From Chondrosia reniformis (taxonomy: Eukaryota; Porifera; Demospongiae; Chondrillida; Chondrillidae), in contig OX359199.1 of NCBI GenBank assembly GCA_947172415.1, forward strand, positions 7,083,884 through 7,147,883: DNA of 64,000 nt, in the 5' to 3' direction. The translations under genes and the position numbers were made by a program. Position 1 is the first letter of the stretch. The number at the start of each line of letters is the position of its first letter. The notes beneath the pieces are model-generated. The model saw only the letters and a program-made list of their open reading frames with translations. It was not told the DNA's origin and did not search any database. Shown piece by piece: positions 58,896 to 64,000 of this stretch.

Positions 58896-61558
58896 CTACA
58901 TAACAAACACTTTCTTGGCATCAGCAAAATTAAAGGTCTCCTTTGTCCGTGAACAAGTCACATTTCCATTATTCATAGTGGCCATCTCCTTCAGTGCCTT
59001 CAAACCAAAATAAGCAGATTGTCAAATCACAAAAACACAATAGCCAAGTGGGAATATATGAAAAACACATGAATAATATAACATGTCATTTCCTATATAC
59101 TATGTCTAGTCTACAGTAAAATAGTAAAAGGTTATAGGGAACTAAACTTAGTGAGAGCTTAGGATGAGAATACAAGAGTTTTCTCCTTCTCCTTCTCTTC
59201 TTCTCCACCTATACACCAGCTATTACGTACGTACCTTCTCCCCATAGACATATCCATTGGGCAGCACTAGTGGAGGGTTGTGTTCGTTGATGGGGTCTCC
59301 TGACATAGTGCAGATGAGTTGAGATTGTGCATGGTAGGAGAAGGGAAGGTTCTCGGCCAGGCTGTTGAACCCTTTGGAGCAGACTGGGCACTGCATGTTG
59401 TAAGTCTCCTTTGAGTAGCATTGGCTGAATCAAGTGATGGTCAAGGAGAACATTAAGGGAGGAATAAAACCACATTAAGACTACAAGTGAGTGCTGAGTA
59501 GGCAAATGAGAAGAGGATACGGTGTCTTCAGGGCAGAGAGCCCGGCTTTGAGGGACGCTGAGAGAAGGGAGTGTTGGTTAAGCTGATGCAAGGCAAAGTT
59601 TTCCGTTCTGAAAAGCTCAACTAACTCTGTCCATCTATCATCTGAGAACAGGTTCTGTAAATACCATACATACATATGTAAGTTAGTCTCACAAGCTGGG
59701 ACAGGACGGGCACGGCTATGACAGGCCCAACTACACTGGCCAGACGCATGTGACATGTCTTAAACAGTATTCATGATAATGACAGGGATCTCCTACATAC
59801 CTTGTACTTGAGACAGGTCGTGGTTACACTAAAGGCCAGTAGGGCCAATGCTTCTTGACACTCGTTCAGCAAGTCCGGATCAACAGTAGCAAAATATTTT
59901 CGAGCATACCTTTCAGTGAGAAAGTAAGTTGTATAACTACCTAAGCAGACCTCACTAGCCAGACCTCTCTTGGGAGCCATCTTATTACCTTATGGCTTCC
60001 ATTCTCTTGTCCTTTTTGATCATCTCAATGAAGTCTTGCAGCCGAACTCTGAACTCCAAGCAGCTCTACACATGTGCATACAGACATATATGCTGGCACA
60101 TGAGCAACTCAGTTACATGTGACCATTTCTATCAAGGGACAATCCAGGGGGAAACCCCTGACCAAGTCCCTGTTGTGCAATAGAGAAATCTACTAACTTA
60201 CAACAACATGTAGTTCGTGGAGTACAAATCATTTAAAGTAGTACCTTGATTCTCTTTAGTTTTGACTTGTTCTCCTGACACCACGCCAAACAGGGAGCAG
60301 TGTTGTGAGAGAGAAGAGCATCTTCGACACTCTGAGCCATCCTGAACAGTTCCACATCCACCAAATGCTGAGCAATGTAACAGGGTAAGGGATTATGCAA
60401 TTCACTGGAATATTGCCACACACTCGTGTATGTAAGAAGGGATTATGCAATATTGCCACACACTCATGTATGTACCATATACAAGTGTTACACACACTTT
60501 GTATAAGACTGGCTCATTGAGTGCAGAAAGTTATGAAGTGTCTGCATATATCACCTCATACAAATACATATACATTTATGTACATGCATATACATAAGCA
60601 TGGATAAATCACTGGAAATTATTACACCAAATCAGCCAAGTAACCAAAGTTTTAAAATTGAATAACATATTGCTTCATCTTTATACATATGAATAATCTA
60701 ATATACCATTTCCTACATGCTACGCCTTCTCTGTAATAAATTATAAAACGCCTATAGGGAACTAAACCTGGAGAGACCTGGTATACTGTACGTACGTATA
60801 TATAATAATAATAATAATATACCTCTAAATCTGCATCTTTGGTCAACACGAGGGCCGTCTTGTAGTTCCCTGTTCTAAAGAGGTGATCAATTAGTATCCT
60901 GTCTTCTCTCTGCTTCTTCCACACTCTCTGAGCTTGATCATTCATGTCACCAGAAGCAAAGCTCTTTACATATGACACCCTTCCGCAAAGCTCTTCAGCT
61001 AGACTCTCCTCTTCATTTTCCCACTCTGAAGACTGAAATGGGTATGGAAACATAGATGTAACTATACACCAGATACAATTGGCTTCACACTGCATTTAAA
61101 ATATTCACAAATTATGTCAACAGTACCAGGACCTATGCTAATGGGTGAACTTGGCATATAGTGACACGCACTTGGTATGGAATGGCGTTCCACTATAGAT
61201 AACGAATACCACAAAGAAGAAAACAGATATCGACATATTATCAGTTACTGTTACAATCCTTACTTTTGCCTTTAAATTATTAATCTTCTGTGACAGTGAA
61301 TCTAAAACCTTAGTAGCCTCTTCAACGGTGGCATCCTCCTTGAACGCCAAACTAGTCAGTTCTTTGGTCGTCACATTAATTCCTGCCACATCACGATCCA
61401 ATAACTTTTGAGTTGTTCTAAATTTCTTATTCAAAAGTTCATAAGGTACCTAAAGAGACAATATTAATACAGGACATGAGGTAGGAGTTGGAAGAGTTTC
61501 GTTTGGTACATGCCTTAAAAGTTGGGTGTTCCAAGCACTCAATCTCACTAGAGGCCAT
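58896..61558 (-). CDS. MAEA: E3 ubiquitin ligase MAEA (GID9)
   Basis: MAEA is one of two RING-like subunits of the CTLH/GID E3 ligase. The start at 61558 gives MASSEIECLEHPTFK, then VPYELLNKKFRTTQKLLDRD (61446 on). Later exons give AQRVWKKQREDRILIDHLFR TGNYKTALVLTK split by a LisH-like helix pair (about 60930-60830), HLVDVELFRMAQSVEDALLS, APCLAWCQENKSKLKRI (CTLH region, about 60370-60250), FRVRLQDFIEMIKKDKRMEA (near 60055-59990), ARKYFATVDPDLLNECQEAL, LALLAFSVTT, WTELVELFRTENFALHQLNQ and SLKAGLSALKTP (about 59630-59520). The C-terminal RING-like part has CSKGFNSLAENLPFSYHAQS, CTMSGDPINEHNPPLVLPNG, and CSRTKETFNFADAKKVFVM before the stop at 58896-58898. Domain order and length match the family. 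Confidence 0.93.
60391..60478. repeat. Partial tandem duplication upstream of a MAEA acceptor
   Basis: gggattatgcaat...atattgccacacactcgtgt occurs twice (60388 on and 60437 on), the second copy lacking about 11 bases. On the gene strand it ends about 20-25 bases before the acceptor at about 60372. Confidence 0.75.
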
Positions 61559-61587
61559 TTTGAAGATAATTGCTATTTCTTGGAAAA
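61559..61587. promoter_or_regulatory. 29-bp bidirectional start region, MAEA/NUP214
   Basis: Only 29 bp separate the MAEA start (minus, 61558) and the NUP214 start (plus, 61588). The gap is flanked by mirrored ccatttt and aaaatgg, so each start codon lies in an aaaATGGC context. As at CDC23/MRPS26, one or both 5' UTRs must be very short or the transcripts overlap. Confidence 0.75.
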
Positions 61588-64000
61588 ATGGCTGCGGATT
61601 TGGAATTGGAGAACGAAGTGGGTTTCTCACGTCCTTTCACTTAAAATCTTTGGAGAACCTGCTTTCCCATAAAAGCACTAACATGCATCTTTGTACCTTT
61701 TTAGAACTATTATTACGTTCAGCGCCAGCGCGTGTGCCTATCGCCTCAGCCATTGGATGCTTCTGAAGATACAGAGAAGAACTACTTGTGTGTGTCCAAC
61801 AGATTTGGTGTCGCTTTTGCAATCGTCAAAGAAGGTATAAACTGTAAAACTATTTCTTCCTATTTTTTTACCCCTAACTAGAATAAAGATAGATCATTGA
61901 TTGATAAACTGGATCAGATGACCTTATAACATATTGGAGGTCTCACATTCGCTTCCTCCCATTCCTGGCAGCGTAATAATAGTCTGTTTCACTTTCAGGC
62001 GTACTTGGGTTTCAGCTAACAGAGCTGCACGCACTCAATGAAGCTTCTTCAGATGCAAAGAATGATATTTGTAAGGAGTTATCCATGTTGTTCTAAATGT
62101 ATGAAGGTTACTAAAATTCATTATATTTGCTTCGTTAGCGGATGAGAGTGTTTGAAATAGTAACTTTTTCTTCTTCTCTAGTGTCTGTAGATAAGATTAC
62201 AAGGAAAAGTTTGGCAGTAACTGGTGCCCAGCCTCGTATAATCAGCCTCTCCAGTGATGAAACTCTACTTCTGGTGCTCCTCAAAGACTCGACAAGTGAA
62301 AAATCACAGTTACTCTCTTACGAACTGGATCACTTCTTTAGTGTTAGTTGACCTCTACTCTCTCACCGGCATCTTATGTGTCAAGCTAGACCTGGTTCTT
62401 CCTCCATACAGGATGCGGCTCCACAGTTGAGCTCAAAGGTGTCATTGTCTTATTCAGCTTGTGAGTGCCTTGGGATTCGTTACAAACAAAAATAATAGGA
62501 TGAAAATGATTACATTATACTTTATATCTACTTGGTTTTCTGACTGACTTTAAAGGATCATTATAAGCAGTTCAGCATGAATTGCATTTTATCATTTGTA
62601 GCATATAGAGTGAGTGACATAAGGTGGAACCCTTCCACAGACAGCAAGCTGTTGGCGATCCTCTCCAGTAGTGGTGCACTACATCTGTTTGACTATCCAA
62701 AAAGTGGACTGAAGCAGGTGGCTCAAGTAAAGGGAATACAAGCTACTGCCAGTGAGTGCCTGGTGTTGTGCAATATTGTCATGGCAACAGTTCACAAGCT
62801 GTAATAATCTCTGTCAACCAATCATGACCTTCAGTCTCCCTTGCAGGGGTAACCAGTACACATTTACAGATGCAATTGTTAATCATAATACAGAAATCAG
62901 TAGATTCTCTATATACGTACAATCCTGACTGTAGTTATCTCAGTTCTCAAATGGAAAAAATATTAATAATTATATATACCAAATTTTCAACCTAATTTCA
63001 TATATTCATAGCTTGGTAACTAGCTATTATATATGATATTTATGTATTATATGTATGCATGTATTTATGTATAAAATATCTCTGACTAGTATCTTGGAGT
63101 CCAAAAGGTAAACAGTTAGCTGTTGGATGTAAGAATGGAAGTGTGGCCCAGCTTGACTTGGTAAGAGATGCAGACCTTGTTATTGTTGCTTTCCTCAACC
63201 AATCAACAGAGCTGTATGATCACGACCTACTATTGCATGTGTGGTGTATGTTATAATGAAATTCATTGGTTGTTATAATGAAATTCATTGGTTCCTTCTC
63301 TGTAGACGCTACAGGAGAAGAAGAGACACAAGGTCCCAGCAGAACTTGCTTCACAGCAGACTAATTTAGAAGGTACGTATGTATATAAGTTGCTCTTAGA
63401 TGCACACCTTCAATTCAGTTGCACTGGTGGAAATAAAACCACAATTTAATAAAATTAATTTTTCAGTATTACGTACATGAACTCCCCAGCACAGGAATAA
63501 CATTTGCATGTGAAATGGAATAGTTTTATTCACTAAATTAATATTATGTTTTTAATGTTTTATATACTGTACATGTACAAGATGACACGCATGCTGGAGC
63601 TAGTGTGTATCTGACGTGTATCTGTCTCTTTGCAGTCCTAGCACTGAACTGGATCTCTACCTACACTCTTCTGGTTGTGTATCGTGATGCAAACAGCATC
63701 GATCCAATCATTGCTATTGTGAATGTTCCTTCTGTGAGTGACCAGCTGTTTCATGTAACTATGATAGATAATCCAGCTATGTACTTTTATCATCTAGAAA
63801 ACGTCCCAAGAGAGTTTGGTTAATTTTGGAGATATCTTCTACGGCACCGGAAATGCCTGTTCCTGCTTCTACTTTAGTTTTCTTCAGCCGTGGAACATCA
63901 TGATAATGGCTTCAGCAAATGGAATGGAATTGGCCACGTTGTCACAAGTCAAAGCCAATGAAGTGAGTACGCACATGCATACACACACACACACACACAC
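61588..64000 (+). CDS. NUP214: NUP214 nucleoporin, N-terminal propeller, partial
   Basis: NUP214 is a cytoplasmic-face nucleoporin whose N-terminal seven-bladed propeller binds the mRNA-export helicase DDX19. Only the 5' part is present. Exon 1, 61588-61617 (MAADLELENE), joins in frame to 61705-61834 (NYYYVQRQRVCLSPQPLDAS, then LCVSNRFGVAFAIVKEG), about 61999-62069 (VLGFQLTELHALNEASSDAK), about 62181-62341 (RIISLSSDETLLLVLLKDST), a short exon near 62412-62460, about 62600-62752 (VSDIRWNPSTDSKLLAILSS), about 63091-63161 (SWSPKGKQLAVGCKNGSVAQ), 63305-63372 (TLQEKKRHKVPAELASQQTN), 63636-63733 (VLALNWISTYTLLVVYRDAN) and 63798-63962 (SLVNFGDIFYG, then IMIMASANGMELATL). SWSPKGKQLAVG and LQEKK are close to the vertebrate protein. 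The gene continues past the window edge. Confidence 0.92.
63251..63294. repeat. 22-bp perfect tandem duplication before a NUP214 acceptor
   Basis: ttataatgaaattcattggt plus tg occurs twice in a row, identical apart from the last base. It ends about 10-15 bases before the acceptor (ttctctgtag|ACGCTACAGG). Confidence 0.9.
63980..64000. repeat. CA dinucleotide repeat at the window edge
   Basis: (ac)n run in a NUP214 intron, cut off by the end of the window. Confidence 0.85.

Overview
This window is nuclear DNA from an animal. Genes are split into many short exons with GT-AG introns, and their products are animal-wide proteins, including an EBF/COE transcription factor, a prominin, an exocyst Sec15 and a 7SK-cap methyltransferase. 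The sequence is AT-rich and compact, with small intergenic gaps and introns loaded with tandem repeats. That would fit an early-branching invertebrate such as a sponge, but the sequence alone does not fix the species. There are no operons, CRISPR arrays or phage genes, and I recognised no tRNA or rRNA gene.

Layout, left to right. + strand: SLU7 (splicing factor), MAK16 (60S ribosome biogenesis), EXOC6/SEC15 (exocyst). - strand, tandem: MEPCE (7SK/snRNA capping), a TMEM128-like four-pass membrane protein, ARL3 (small GTPase), CDC23/APC8 (anaphase-promoting complex). Head-to-head with CDC23 on +: MRPS26 (mitoribosome). - strand: an unrecognised 225-residue protein, NHLRC2 (thioredoxin/NHL), a prominin (five-pass glycoprotein), CCT7 (chaperonin eta). 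Divergent from CCT7 on +: EBF/COE. - strand: MAEA (GID/CTLH E3 ligase). Head-to-head with it on +: the 5' part of NUP214, which runs off the right edge.

The genes do not form one pathway; they are mostly housekeeping genes packed tightly. Two divergent pairs (CDC23/MRPS26 and MAEA/NUP214) have start codons only 25 and 29 bp apart. Six genes begin ATGGC, several in a context like the TISU short-5'UTR initiator.

The most striking non-genic pattern is that intronic minisatellites sit on splice junctions. In TMEM128, CCT7 and CDC23 the repeat unit contains the 5' splice site itself, in TMEM128 with 22 nt of coding exon, copied many times into the intron. In several other introns the array starts within about 15 nt of a donor or ends about 15 nt before an acceptor. 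Other repeats include a two-copy MITE-like family with matching terminal inverted repeats and a roughly 2-kb element with about 140-bp terminal inverted repeats in an NHLRC2 intron. I did not find a convincing new multi-gene system; the splice-site-anchored arrays are the best candidate for something undescribed.
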